Below, in pieces: positions 9,604-21,101 of a stretch of 60,000 nt of DNA; within the stretch, counting starts at the first letter, position 1; every line of letters begins with the position of its first letter. The position numbers were made by a program, and so were the translations under genes. This DNA comes from Takakia lepidozioides (taxonomy: Eukaryota > Streptophyta > Takakiopsida > Takakiales > Takakiaceae). The notes beneath the pieces were generated by a model. It was not told where the DNA came from and ran no database searches. It saw only the letters and a program-made list of their open reading frames with translations. Where the stretch lies: NCBI GenBank assembly GCA_030704615.1, contig CM060731.1:1056001-1116000 (forward strand), given 5' to 3'.

Positions 9604-10202
9604 GTGAAAATGAGGGAGGAATGGAGCCCTTGGTATACGACAATCCCGAACACTGTCAGTGCCACTGATAGTGTTGAGTGCAACCTATGTGGATTAAAAT
9701 TTTCTTATCGTAAGGATCGGTTGCTCGCTCACCTCGGCTATAAATGTGCGAAGAGCGTTGGGGTGGGTTTATGCCCTAAAGCATCTATGCGGGTAAAAAG
9801 CCACTTTGCCCAGTGTGGAGGCAATATTCCAATGTCTTTGGATCTGGACATGACCTCTGAGCAGAACACTCAATTTTCCCGTCATGATGCCCCGATTAGT
9901 ACCCAGGGCGACTCTTGTGAGGCTTCGGGTGTCCTTGGACAAGTGGGTTGTACCGGAGCAACACCTGCTTCAACACCTCTTTGTACCCCTACACTTCAAC
10001 GGAGTAGAGGATTACGACATCAATCCATGCAGGAAGGTCTTAACTTGTCTGCGAAAAGACAGTTGGATAATAAATGGGCGCAGTTTTTCTTCGAGGCCAA
10101 CATACCATTTAATGTGGCAAGGCTTCCGGCATTTGTTTCTGCCGTTAGAGCAACCTCGGAGTCCAGATCCACGTACGTGCCTCTGACTTATCACAATCTC
10201 CG
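9604..10202 (+). pseudogene. hAT transposase, N-terminal part (BED finger, DUF659 start)
   Basis: The frame encodes about 200 residues before it runs into a gypsy LTR. A BED-type zinc finger lies at residues 26-48 (VECNLCGLKF then RLLAHLGYKC; Cys26, Cys29, His43, Cys48), followed by GLCPKASMRV, the cysteine-proline step typical of plant DUF659 hAT proteins. A Ser/Thr-rich spacer follows. Residues about 150-200 (WAQFFFEANIPFNVARLPAF, then VPLTYHNLR) match the opening of the DUF659 domain. BED fingers bind transposon ends. The gene is cut at about 10203 by the truncated left LTR of element A. Its later part reappears at 16983, with roughly 200 or more residues missing in between, so the insertion was accompanied by deletion. 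Confidence 0.8.
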
Positions 10203-10803
10203 CCCCTTTTACTCCTCCACAAGACCCTCTCACAATTTGGGCCTAGTGGAAATTCCCTTGGTCGATGGCAGTCCGGAATAGCTCCTCAGACCTTGGTCGC
10301 TTTCCGGCTCGCACGCTTACTTACTAGTTTTTGGTCACCAACGGGCTTGCACCGTTCTCGGGGTTACTACTCCCTATATATACTTCTGTGACTGTCCGCG
10401 GGGGTTTCACAAACAACACCACCATTTTATGGCGAACCACCACGAAAACCCTCGATTCCCAGTGATGAGTCGCGGTGAGCCTTGGCCCACCCACCACGGT
10501 CCCCTTGGACCATGATGAGTCCCAAGACTCCCCACGACTCCCACCACAAGGTCTCCGCCCCCATGGTGAGTCCTATGCCACCCCCACTAAGTCCCACTAA
10601 GCTACCACCACCCCTCGTGGAACCACCCCCACCGCAACCCGATGTGTGGGGCTCCACCTAGTGAGCGCCTCCGCCTCCTTGAGTGCCTTGGGTACTCAAG
10701 GGTGCTTCAGCCCCCGCATCTATTGTTGTCACTGCCCCCACCACAGAGGCAGCCCCTCTCGTGTCCCGACCCCCCTGCCCTCAAGGCAAAGGGCCGCAAT
10801 ACA
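10203..10803 (-). repeat. 3' LTR of element A (truncated at its outer end)
   Basis: Aligns to 16388-16982 nearly base for base (TTTTACTCCTCCACAAGACC through CAAGGCAAAGGGCCGC). About 108 bp at the outer edge is missing, including the terminal TGTCGCG. The inner end reads GGGCCGCAATACA instead of GGGCCGCGACA. Open frames over it, including one merged with the transposase, are not genes. Confidence 0.8.
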
Positions 10804-11690
10804 CACCCCTACCAACAGGGAGTCGATGTCCTCATCGACTTGTCCATTTTGTAGAAACGAACATCCAAGTTGTGGCGTCCCACATCAAGGAGTTTGTTTC
10901 CGTACCATGGCGTCTCATGGCAAAGAACCAAACCCCTACTTGACTCTACTCTCCACTAGCTAGTTCGGCCGACTTCCTCCAAGTTCCGGCCAAGGGCGGA
11001 GCCTCTCAAGCTCCTCCCAGTGCACTCTTCTTGACCCACTTCAGGGCCAAGGAATGATCATGCTCGAGGATCGAATCGTCTTACTGCAACAACATTTGCT
11101 TGCGACCGCTCGTGATGTCGCTTTTGGCATCACCTTGAGCAAGGGTTCGTCTTGAACCCTTTTTGACTAGAAAGATAACCTTGAACCAACCGTGCACCCC
11201 AATCACTACAATTGGGTCCGCCTTGGAATGCTGGCCTGAGGTACGGGAACACGCCGAAGCCGCACTATGACTTCGTCCCGAGGCTACACGATTATAGTAC
11301 GTGAACGGAAGCACGCAGCTTCCGCGTTAGCCCGCACTACAAGGCAACCCCCTCAGTAGCGCAGTTATAGTACGCGCACACGCCAGATGCGCACTAGCAC
11401 GTGAACTCCCAACGAAGGTGCAAGTTTCATTGCCCCTTGGGTGGGAGTCACCCGATTTTGGCACTACACAAACACACGATTAAACCAATTTACCTCTCCC
11501 ACTTTGTAAGCTTAGCATGCATTCTACACACTAGCCAACCATACCATGCATCACCATTCCAAACAAAATAGGAACACACAATATTTGGAAACCATTTCAT
11601 TTATAACAAAATTCGTACAATACAAGTTTTTGCAATCGGATTCCTGAGCTAGCTAAGCCGGGCTAAGCATGCATTTCCTCCCCCACGCTC
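10804..11690 (-). other. Untranslated 3' region of element A
   Basis: No reliable coding frame. It lies between the integrase/chromodomain stop and the 3' LTR. It includes repeated short blocks such as ATTATAGTACGTGAACG and GTTATAGTACGCGCACACG (about 11292 and 11364) alternating with GCGCACTA-type blocks, which could fold in RNA. Confidence 0.5.
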
Positions 11691-11705
11691 CGGTTGATGT
11701 CCCCA

Positions 11706-13127
11706 TCAACGCTTCTTCCGCTTTTGAGGTTGCCCTTCGAAAGCTGCAACCGCCTCGGATGCGTTCCCCATTTCTGAGGCACGCACCCAAGATGCCTCCA
11801 CATGATGATAGCCCTTCCATTTCACGAGATACTCCGTTTCTCGATTCTTGAACCTCCTCGATTTAAGCACTGCCTCCACCTCGTACTCAGGTTCATTTTC
11901 ATGATCCAACAGCACAGGTGGCGGACGCAACACTTGATGTCGATTCGGACGCGCTTCATCTTTGAAGTAAGGCTTCAAAAGGGAGACGTGGAATACAGGA
12001 TGCACCTTGCTGTTTGCCGGCAGCTCCAATTCATACACATCCTCATTCATAACCTTCCGGATGCGAAAGGGTCCCGTATACGGAGGTACAAACTTCGGAC
12101 TCACTTCCGGAGGTAGTCGAAAATTCTTGATGTTCAACCAGACCTCCGTGCCTGCCTCAAACTTAACCTCCCTCCGCTTCCGATTTGCCTACAGTTCATA
12201 CCGTTTCCTAGCTTTGGCAATATTGTACTTTGCGAGCTCCAACAAATGCTCGTGTTCTTCCAGCACTGCCGATGCTGCCGGTTCCTCAACGTCTTGGGCG
12301 GCCCAACTTGTCGGCACCAAAGGTGCTTTTCCATAGACCAATACGAAAGGGGAACTCCCGTTGCGGAATGTTTTGTGTTATTATAACAGAACTCTGCCGC
12401 ATCCAAGTGCTCCACCCAGTCTGATTGGTCTGCCGACACGTAATTCCGCAAGATCTGCTTCACCACGAAAATTCACCCTTTCCGTTTGGCCGTCTGTCGT
12501 AGGTTGGAAGGCGGTGCTCATTTTGAGCCTCGTCCCCATTTTCTTCCAAAGTGCCCTCCAAAACTTACTTGTAAACTTTGGATCGCGGTCCGAGACAATA
12601 TCCTTCAGGAGTCCATGATGCTTGAAGACGTGGGCGAAGTAAAGTCGCCCCGTTTTCTGCGCCGTTGCCGTCTCCTTGGTGGGGATGAAATGGCCCATTT
12701 TATTGAACCTATCCACCACCACCATGATTGCATCGAATCCTTTTGACAGCGGCATAACAGTCATGAAATCCATCGAGACACTTTCCTAAGACCCCTCTGG
12801 AATCGGCAAGGGTTGTAACAGCCCCGCTTGCTTTTTGTACTCGCTCCGGTTTTGTTGGCATGTGATGCATGTCTCGACATACTCCTCGGCCTCCTCCCTC
12901 AGTTTGGGCCAGAAATACTCTTTCTTCAAGAGTGCCGCGGTGCGCTTGGCTCCGTCGTGGCCCGCAAGCGGGCCATCATGGCATTCTCTTAAGATACTAT
13001 CTCTGATCCCTCCCTTCGGCACATAGAGACGCTTTTGCTTGTACCGGAGCAGTCCATTTTGCAAGTGGAACTGCGATTTAACCCCCATCCTCAAGTCCCG
13101 CATCACGGACTTCGCCATCTCATCCAT
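11706..13127 (-). pseudogene. Element A integrase and chromodomain
   Basis: Read on the minus strand. 13127-12786 gives the H2C2 zinc-binding region (HDGPLAGHDGAKRTAALLKK, then CITCQQNR). 12773-12381 gives the catalytic core (MDFMTVMPLSKGFDAIMVVV and FTSKFWRALW). 12466-12134 gives the core's end in a shifted frame, and 12137-11706 gives the C-terminal part with GPFRIRKV and a chromodomain (EPEYEVEAVLKSRR, EYLVKWKGYHHVEASWV). The integrase joins cDNA to host DNA; the chromodomain directs it to chromatin marks. A stop at about 12785 and the shifts near 12470 and 12135 break the frame. Confidence 0.8.
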
Positions 13128-14434
13128 TCAGTAAGCCTTCCGGATCTTCCTTTGGAGCGTCGTCTCCCCCCTGTACACCATCATGAGCTGCTGCTTTCTA
13201 CTTAAAGCATCGGCCACCACATTGTCTCGTCCCGATTTGTACTGGATATCCACGTCGAACAGTGCCAAAGTGTCTTGCCACCTAATTAGTTTTGGGGACA
13301 ACTTAGGCTGCGTGTCAAAATACTTCACCGTGACATTGTCCGTGAACACCTTCACCGGGTTGGAACCAATATAGTGGCGCCAAAGCTCAAGGCAATGCAC
13401 CACCGCCTTCATTTCTTTCTCGTGCGTTGGCCACCGCCGCTCCACTTCATTCAGTTTCTTACTTTCGTATGCCACTGGACGTCTACACCTCCAATTATGA
13501 AGTCCGACGCATCCGTATAAATCTCAAATGGGCGGTCGAACTCCGGGATTTTCAGGACTGGAGCTTCTGCCATCCGCTGCTTCAACTCGGCAAAAGCTTG
13601 GCCACAAAAGGTGTTCCATACCCAGACTTTGGATTTACACAAGAGGTCTGACAGCGGCCCCGCGATCTTGGCGAAATTTCTCACATACTTTCGGTAATAG
13701 GAGACAAGTCCTAAGAAGGATCGCACTCCTGGGACCGAAGTCGGAGACTCCCAGTCCAAGATTTCTCTCACATTTTTGTCATCCATTTTGATCCCATCCT
13801 GTGTAATCACATGCCCCAAGAACTCCACTTTTGTGACCCCGGATTCGCACTTTGAAGCTTTGGCATACAGCTTCCCTTCCCGTAATTTCTGGAACACCCT
13901 TTTGAGGTGCTCCAGGTGCTCTTCCTTTGTTTTCGAATACACCAAGATGTCGTCGATGTACACGATCACAAAGTCCTCCAACCACTCCTGAAAAAGGCTG
14001 TTCATTAGCGTGCTAAAGGTTGCGGGTGCGTTGGTGAGCCCAAAAGGCATCACCAAGAACTCAAAAGAACCATACCTTGTCCTGCACGCGGTTTTTTCCT
14101 CATCTCCTTCCGCCACTCGAATTTGATGATATCCGGAGCGCAAATCGATTCGGCTGAAATATTTCGCTCCTGCCAACCGATCGAAGAGGTCGTCGATCCT
14201 TGGCAAAGGGTATCGGTTTTTGATAGTCACCTTATTCAGAGCCCTGTAATTGACACACATCCGCAGCGTCCCATCCTTCTTGTCTGCGAATAGCACCGGG
14301 GTTCCGTAAGATGACTTACTCGGCCGGATGTACCCCTTTGACATTAGATCCTTGAGCTGAGTCTTCAGCTCGACCAACTCTCTGTGGCTCAACCGGTAGG
14401 GTGCCTTGGCAGGCGGCTCCAATCCCGGTATCAC
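13128..14434 (-). pseudogene. Element A reverse transcriptase and RNase H
   Basis: 14434-13451 encodes a nearly full reverse transcriptase, with [34 protein letters not shown] and the catalytic [19 protein letters not shown] (YIDD at about 13950-13961). RNase H begins with FEIYTDASD and shifts frame near 13475 into [20 protein letters not shown], ending at a stop near 13128. It would copy element RNA to DNA. The catalytic Asp pair is intact, but the frame is not continuous with gag or integrase. Confidence 0.85.
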
Positions 14435-14447
14435 CTCAATCTTGTGG

Positions 14448-15001
14448 TCAACTCCTCTTCATCACATCCTGATATTTCTCCAAAATCCCCTTGATCCAAT
14501 CTGGGCTCGGCTTCCCATCGCCTTTTCCCTTCACTTGTCTTACGTAAAGCAAAAACTGGGGCTTGAGTGGCTCCTCCACAGCCCACTCCTTTGCTGATAG
14601 CACGTTTATTCGTCGTCCCACTGGGTTGGGCGCTTCCGAAACTCGTAAAACTTCACCACCATTCCCACACGGTAGCGTGACTGTTCTCTTGCGGCCATCT
14701 ATGACCGCTCCAGATTTGCTCAAAAAGGTCATCCCCAAAATTAGATCCACTCCATCGATCTCGCAAATGGTGAAGTTCTCACGTCCATCCCAACTCCCGA
14801 GCTGAAGAGGAACATCGAACGCCAACCTCGTTGCCAATTGTGGTTCTCTTTTAGCAGAACGCACCTCAATAGAAGCCCCCACATCACTTGTTGGGAGTCC
14901 CAGCTTCCGTGCCGTTGCCGGGGTGTCATGAAGGAGTGCGACGCTCCTGTGTCCACCAACAACGATACGTTAGTTCCGGAAATTATCCCACTCACGAACA
15001 A
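14448..15001 (-). pseudogene. Element A aspartic protease
   Basis: Minus-strand frames give [14 protein letters not shown] (active site DTG, about 14950) and then, after a shift near 14880, [19 protein letters not shown] and [15 protein letters not shown] (the second-half ILGM motif). Pepsin-like retroviral-type protease that would cut the polyprotein. A deletion before the RT (compared with B around 18,500-18,545) has removed the GLPP linker. Confidence 0.75.
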
Positions 15002-15151
15002 TAACTGACTCCCTTTACGCAGGGTGCGAGTCTCCTAATACAACTCACAAGAGTAGTTGTCTACCTTGCAAGTCTTGGCAACCACTGCCTCCACCAAGCG
15101 GCTACTGGAATCCTCGGATAACTCCATGGGTGCCCGCGTCATATTCAATTG

Positions 15152-16221
15152 TCAGGGTTTCGCGCACTTCTTTGCCATGTGCCCGGGTTCCCTGCAATTA
15201 AAGCACACTCCATCGAAGGTTGCCTTCTGTCCACCATAAGCCGCCGCACTTGGTTTCCCTTTCGGGGCACCAGGTATCGTCTTGACGTGTGAGGGCCCTC
15301 CCTTCGATTTCCATGTGCCATTGTCACCGTGTGGCCTATCCCACTTCTTTTCCGGTCGGAAGGAGTCACCTTCCCGCCAGACCTTCTTGTGGTTCAGCTC
15401 CGTACGGCCTTGTCTTTCGCCCCTAGGGACATCCGAGAAACATTCAGCCCTTTCAATTGCCTCATTCAAAGTCTTAGGTGGCTTCTCCTCCAACTTCCGT
15501 CTGGCCCATGGGACCAGTCCCGCCACAAAGTTGAAGACCATTTCTGGTTATGCCATGTCTGCGACTTCGAGCAACAGCACATTGAAAGCCTGGACATACC
15601 CCCGAATGTCATCCGTTTGCTTCAAATTCCTCATCTTGTCTCGGGCGAGCCAGGACGCGTTGAGGGGCACAAACTGTCTCTTCATGAGTTCCTTGAACCC
15701 ACTCCAGTTCAAGGTCTCTGGGTTTGGACCTCGGTCGTGAAGGCATTTCTGCCACCATTGTTGAGCATAGCCCCTCAAATAGGTGGGAGCCACTTCCACC
15801 CGATCCTCGTCACTCAACTTGGCCGCCCGGAAGTACTGCTCTAGCTCCAAGAGCCAAGTGTTGAGTGCCTTCCGATTTCGGACGCCCTCGAAGGTGCCGG
15901 GTTCCTTAGGCTTTACCTTAAGCTTTGCCTTAGTGGAAGTGGCATTAGCCGCCTTCAACACGTCTTTCAACGTCCCACCAAACTGCGCCAACAACCCTTC
16001 CCAAAAGGCTGCTGGCATGGGAGGCATCTGTTGGTCTGTCGGAGCTCTCATGGATTCCTCGGGCTCCTACTCCTCAGATTCCTCCCGTTCTTGAGCGGCC
16101 TCGCTTCCAAAGGCATGCATCGCTTCCTCAAATGGCCGCTTCGGTGACACGTTGCCCCCATCGGGCTCACCAGGATCATCATCTTTCGGGCCGTTCCGCT
16201 TTCGCTTTGGCTTGCCCGACC
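15152..16221 (-). pseudogene. Element A gag
   Basis: The frame starts with [14 protein letters not shown] at about 16225 and proceeds through [36 protein letters not shown] and YAQQWWQK to a zinc knuckle [14 protein letters not shown] (about 15165-15215). Gag forms the virus-like particle and the knuckle binds RNA. Stops near 15545 and 16051 break it; B carries the same protein without them. Confidence 0.8.
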
Positions 16222-16266
16222 CCATGATGAGGCCGATCCCAAGGACGATCGCGTACTGGATTCTAA

Positions 16267-16278
16267 GCTCTGATACCA
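16267..16278 (-). promoter_or_regulatory. Primer binding site of element A
   Basis: On the minus strand TGGTATCAGAGC, complementary to the 3' end of plant initiator tRNA-Met, two bases inside the 5' LTR. It fixes the LTR boundary. Confidence 0.85.
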
Positions 16279-16280
16279 AG

Positions 16281-16982
16281 TGTCGCGCACCTCACTTTGG
16301 TAAGCTCCCCTTCAAGTCATAGTTACTCGCCAAACTGGCCGCCGGGCCAACTCGGAGCTTCGGCTGCTCACCGGGGCATAACGGTCCCCTTTTACTCCTC
16401 CACAAGACCCTCTCACAATTTGGGCCTAGTGGAAATTCCCTTTGGTCGATGGCAGTCCGGAATAGCTCCTCAGACCTTGGTCGCTTTCCGGTTCACACGC
16501 TTACTCACTAGTTTTTGGTCACCAACGGGCTTGCACCGTTCTCGGGGTTACTACTCCATATATATACTTCTGTGACTGTCCGCGGGGGTTTCACAAATAA
16601 CACCACCATTTTATGGCGAACCACCACGAAAACCCTCAATTCTCGGTGATGAGTCGCGGTGAGTCTTGGCCCACCCACCACGGTCCCCTTGGACCGTGAT
16701 GAGCCCAAGACTCCCCACGACTCCCACCACAAGGTCTCCGCCCCCATGGTGAGTCCTATGCCACCCCCACTAAGTCCCACTAAGCTACCACCACCCCTCG
16801 TGGAACCACCCCCACCGCAACCCGGTGTGTGGGGCTCCACCTAGTGAGCGCCTCCGCCTCCTTGAGTGCCTTGGGCACTCGAGGGTGCTTCAGCCCCCGC
16901 ATCTATTGTTGTCACTGCCCCCACCGCAGGCAGCCCCTCTCGTGTCCCGACCCCCTTGCCCTCAAGGCAAAGGGCCGCGACA
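16281..16982 (-). repeat. 5' LTR of element A
   Basis: Bounded by TGTCGCGCAC and GGCCGCGACA, i.e. TG...CA ends with an extended 7-bp TGTCGCG/CGCGACA inverted repeat. A minus-strand TATA element lies around 16556-16568 (CATATATATAC on the plus strand). Confidence 0.85.
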
Positions 16983-17398
16983 CTCATTTTGCCACTAACT
17001 TCTTGATGGTGGATCGGTTGGTGACGGTGAAGACCAGTCTGGAGCACACCATCATCGATCCTCAATGGGATACGTACACACGGACATTGCGGGACTCCAG
17101 AAAAGCCAAGTCATTGGGCAAAAGTCGAAAAGTTCGAAATAACATTCGCAGCGATGATTTCTGGAAGAAATGTGAGAATTTTGTTTATATGGTAGAGCCG
17201 GTGTTAATCGTCTTGTGGGAGTTTGATGGAAAGCAACTAGTAATAGGCATGACATGGTTACTAATGCAAAATCTTGAGAAGCACGTCCAATCCTTGAGGC
17301 ATCCTCCCTTCTCCTTAGAACCTGAACTTGCAGACAGTGTTGAGGATGCATTTTACGACCGTCGTTCGATGGTTCGAACGGACTTGCATTATGCAGGG
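16983..17398 (+). pseudogene. hAT transposase, central/C-terminal segment
   Basis: Directly after the LTR of element A the plus strand reads [57 protein letters not shown] and [14 protein letters not shown]. This is the RFATxFL...FWKKV...PL segment that follows DUF659 in plant hAT transposases, in the same orientation as the N-terminal piece at 9604. It ends at about 17398, where truncated element B begins (CACCTTCACTGGGTTGGAAC). The C-terminal hATC dimerisation domain is not found in the window, so it was lost with the insertion of B or by later deletion. Confidence 0.75.
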
Positions 17399-20321
17399 GC
17401 ACCTTCACTGGGTTGGAACCAACATAGTGGCGCCAAAGCTCAAGACAGTGCACCACCGCCTTCATCTCTTTTTCGTGCGTCGGCCACCGTCGCTCCACTT
17501 CATTCAGTTTCTTACTTTCGTAAGCCACTGGACGTTCATCTTGTATAAGTACACCCCCAATCGCGAAGTCCGACGCATCTGTATGAATCTCAAATGGACG
17601 ATCGAACTCCCGGATTTTCAAGACTGGAGCTTCCGCCATCCGCTGCTTCAATTCAGCAAAAGCTTGGCCACAAAATGTGTTCCATACCCAGACTTTGGAT
17701 TTACACAGAAGGTCCGACAGCGGCCCCGCGATCTTGGCGATTTTTCTCACATACTTCCGGTAATAGGAGGCGAGTCCTAGGAAGGATCGCACTCCCGGGA
17801 CCGAAGTCGGAGGCTCCCAGTCCAAGATCGCCCTCACCTTTCTGTCATCCATTTTGATCCCATCCTGTGTAATCACATGCCCCAAGAACTCCACTTTCGT
17901 GACCCCGAATTCGCATTTTGAAGCTTTGGCGTACAGCTTCCTTTCCCGCAACTTTTGGAACACCCTTTTGAGGTGCTCCAGGTGTTCCTCCTTTGTTTTC
18001 GAGTACACCAAGATGTCGTCGATGTACACGATCACAAAGTCATCCAACCACTCCTGAAAAAGGCTGTTCATCAGCGTGCTAAAGGTCGCCGGTGCATTAG
18101 TGAGCCCAAAAGGCATCGCCAAGAACTCATATGAACCATACCTTGTCTTGCACGCGGTCTTCTCCTCATCTCCTTCCGCCACCCGAATTTGATGATAGCC
18201 GGAGCGCAAGTCGATCCGGCTGAAATACTTCGCTTCTGCCAACCGGTCGAAAATGTCGTCAATCCTTGGCAAAGGGTACCGGTTTTTAATAGTCATCTTA
18301 TTCAAAGCCCTGTAATCGACACACATCCGCAGCGTCCCATCATTCTTGTCTGCGAATAGCATCAGGGCTCCGTAAGGTGACTTACTCGGCCGGATGTACC
18401 CTTTTGACATTAGATCCTTGAGCTGAGTCTTCAGCTCGACCAACTCCCTGTGGCTCAACCGGTAGGGTGCCTTGGCAGGCGGTTCCGATCCCGGTATCAC
18501 CTCAATCTTGTGGTCAACTCCTCTTCGCGGTGGCAGGCCGCTTGGTAAATCCTCCGGCATCACATCCTGGTATTTCTCCAAGATCCCCTTGATCCAATCT
18601 GGGCTCGGCTCCCCATCGCCTTCTCCCTTCACTTCTCTAATGTAAAGCAAAAACTGGGGCTCGTGTGCCTCCTCCACGGCCCACTCCCTTGCTGACAGAA
18701 GGTTTATTCGCCCTCCCATGGATTTGGGCGTTTCCGACACTCGTAAAACCTTGCCACCATTCCCAAATGGCAGCGTGACCACTCTCTTGCGGCCATCTAT
18801 GACCGCTCCGGATTTGCTCAAAAAGGTCATCCCCAAAATGAGATCCACTCCATCGATCTCGCAGATGGTGAAGTTCTCACGTCCCTCCCAACTCCCCAGT
18901 TGAAGAGGAACATCAAACGCCAACCTTGTCACCAACTGTGGTTCTCCTTTGGCAGAACGCACCTCAATAGAGGCCCCCACGTCACTTGTCGGGAGTCCCA
19001 ACTTTCGCGCCGCTGCCGGTGTCATGAAGGAGTGCGACGCTCCTGTGTCCACCAACAACGACACATTAGTTCCGGATATTATCCCATCCACGAACAATAA
19101 CTGACTCCCTTTACGCAGGGCGCCAGTTTCCTGATACAACTCACAAGAATAGTTGCCTACCTTGCAAGTCCTGGCGACCACCGCTTCCACCAAGCGACTG
19201 ATGGTATCTTCCGACAGCTCCGTGGTTGCTCGAGTCATGTTCAATTGTCGAGGTTTTGTGCACTTCTTGGCCATGTGCCCGGGCTCCCCGCAATTGAAAC
19301 ACACTCCATCAAAGGTCGCCTTCTGTCCGCCATAAGTTGCTCCACCCGCTTTTCCTTTCGAAGCACCGGGTGCCGCATTGACGTGTGAAGGCCCTCCCTT
19401 CGATTTCCACGTGCCATTGTCGCCGCGTGGCCTATCCCACTTCTTTTCCGGTCGGAAGGAGTCACCTTCCCGCCGGGTCTTCTTGTGGTTCAGCTCCGTA
19501 CGGCCTTGTCTCTCACCCCTAGGGACATCCGAGAAACATTCAGCCCTCTCAATTGCCTCGTTCAAAGTCTTGGGTGGCTTCTCCTCCAACTTCCGCCTGG
19601 CCCATGCGGCCAGTCCCGCCACAAAGTTGAAGACCATTTCTGGTTCTGCCATGTCCGCGACTTCGAGCAACAGCACATTGAAAGCCTGGACATACCCCCG
19701 AATGTCATCTGTTTGCTTCAAATTCCTCATCTTGTCCCGGGCAAGCGAGGACGCGTTGAGGGACACAAACTGTCTCTTCATCAATTCCTTGAACCCACTC
19801 CAGTTCAAGGTTTCCGGGCTTGGGCCTCGGTCGTGAAGGCGTTTTTGCCACCATTGTTGAGCATAGCCCCTCAAATAGGTGGGAGCCACTTCCACCCGAT
19901 CCTCGTCACTCAACTTGGCCGCCCGGAAGTACTGCTCTAGCTCCAGGAGCCAGGTGTTGAGTGCCTTCCGATTTCGGACGCCCTCGAAGGTGTCGGGTTC
20001 CTTAGGCTTCACCTTAAGCTTTGCCGTAGTGGAAGTGGCATTAGCCGCCTTCAACACGTCTTTCAACGTCCCGCCAAACTGCGCCAACAACCCTTCCCAA
20101 AAGGCTGCCGGCATGGGAGGCATCTCTTGGTTTGTCAGAGCTCTCAAGGATTCCTCGGGCTCCGACTCCTCGGATTCCTCCCGCTCTTGAGGGGCCTCGT
20201 TTTCAGAAACATGCATCGCTTCCTCAAACGGCTGCCTCGGTGACACGTCGCCCCCATCGGGCTCACCAGGATCATCATCTTTTGGGCCATTCCGCTTTCG
20301 CTTCGGCTTGCCCGACCCCAT
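17399..20321 (-). pseudogene. Element B gag-pol polyprotein (truncated)
   Basis: One unbroken frame of about 970 residues, best started at the ATG at 20321 just past the primer binding site ([18 protein letters not shown]). Earlier in-frame Met codons lie in the LTR. In order: gag ([30 protein letters not shown]), zinc knuckle [14 protein letters not shown] (19262-19309), protease [20 protein letters not shown], reverse transcriptase with [14 protein letters not shown] (about 18010-18027), and RNase H from [16 protein letters not shown] to [10 protein letters not shown]. After that the frame runs into unrelated hAT sequence read backwards. Gag, protease, RT and RNase H in one frame is usual for chromoviruses. 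It lacks integrase, so it is defective despite the open frame. Confidence 0.85.
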
Positions 20322-20362
20322 GATGAGGCCAATCCCAAAGACGATCACGTACTGAACTCTAA

Positions 20363-20374
20363 GCTCTGATACCA
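20363..20374 (-). promoter_or_regulatory. Primer binding site of element B
   Basis: TGGTATCAGAGC on the minus strand, two bases from the LTR edge at 20377, identical to that of element A. Confidence 0.85.
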
Positions 20375-20376
20375 AG

Positions 20377-21101
20377 TGTCGCGCACCTCCCTTCGGTAAG
20401 CTCCCCTTCACGTCATAGTTACTCGCTTTGATGCGCGCGCCTGACTCCCAACCTGGCCGCCGGGCCAACTTGGAGCTTCGGCTGCTCACCGGGACTTAAC
20501 GGTCCCCCTTCGCTTCCCACTAAACCCTCCACCTATTTGGGACTAGTGGAATTCCCTTTGGTAGATGGCAGTCCGGAACAGCTCCCCACTCTTTGGTCGC
20601 TTTCCGGCTCGCTCGCTTACTCACTAGTTTTTGGTCACCAACGGGCTTGCACCGTTCTCGGGGTTACTACTCCCTATATATACTTCTGTAGCTGTCCGCG
20701 GGGGTTTCACAACCAGCCATGCCATTTTATGGCGAACCACCACGAAAACCCTCGACTCCCGGTGATGAGTCGTGGTGAGTCTTGGCCCACTCACCACGGC
20801 CCCTATGGACCGTGATGAGTCCCAAGACTCCCCACGACTCCCACCACGAGGTCTCCGCCCCCATGGTGAGTCCTATGCCACCCCCACTAAGTCCCGCTAA
20901 GCTACCACCACCCCTTGTGGAGCCACCCCCACTGCAACCCGGTGTGCGGGGCTCCACCTAGTGAGCGTCTCCGCCTCCTTGAGTGCCTTGGGCACTCAAG
21001 GGTGCTTCAGCCCCCCATACCTATCGCTGCCGCTGCCCCCACCACAGGGGCAGCCCCTCATGTGTCCCGACCCCCTGCCCTCAAGGCAAAGGGCCGCGAC
21101 A
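20377..21101 (-). repeat. 5' LTR of element B
   Basis: TGTCGCGCAC...GGCCGCGACA ends as in A, but about 20 bp longer and clearly diverged from A's LTRs between about 20405 and 20580. It carries the same TATATATAC block near 20675. Confidence 0.85.

Larger units (their letters stand above)
10203..16982 (-). mobile_element. Ty3/gypsy chromovirus-type element A
   Basis: A minus-strand LTR retrotransposon inserted in the hAT transposase gene. The 5' LTR is at 16281-16982, the primer binding site at 16267-16278 and the 3' LTR (edge lost) at 10203-10803. Between them lie gag, protease, reverse transcriptase, RNase H, integrase and a chromodomain in the gypsy order. The coding region is split by frame changes and stops, so it is not autonomous. 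No target duplication can be seen because the left edge is truncated. The two LTRs are very alike over their shared ~590 bp, which suggests a fairly recent insertion compared with element B. Confidence 0.85.
17399..21101 (-). mobile_element. Ty3/gypsy element B, 3'-truncated
   Basis: Same family as A and same orientation. It keeps the 5' LTR (20377-21101), primer binding site and one long gag-pol frame down to early RNase H, where it stops at 17399. The rest of RNase H, integrase, chromodomain and the 3' LTR are missing. The lost end abuts hAT transposase sequence and the LTR abuts ORF2, so deletion accompanied or followed its insertion. The reading frame is cleaner than A's. Confidence 0.85.

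Noticed and set aside
10427-10963. Pro/Gly-rich proteins over the LTRs (also at 16.5-17.0 and 20.7-21.1 kb)
   Set aside because: They recur in each LTR in several overlapping frames and reflect CCACC-rich LTR sequence.
16829-17548. A 239-residue plus-strand gene
   Set aside because: It fuses LTR sequence, a piece of hAT transposase (16983-17398) and antisense of element B RNase H.
17052-20489. A single 1,145-residue host gene on the minus strand
   Set aside because: Its first 56 residues lie in the LTR and its last ~115 are hAT transposase sequence read backwards; only the middle is element B gag-pol.
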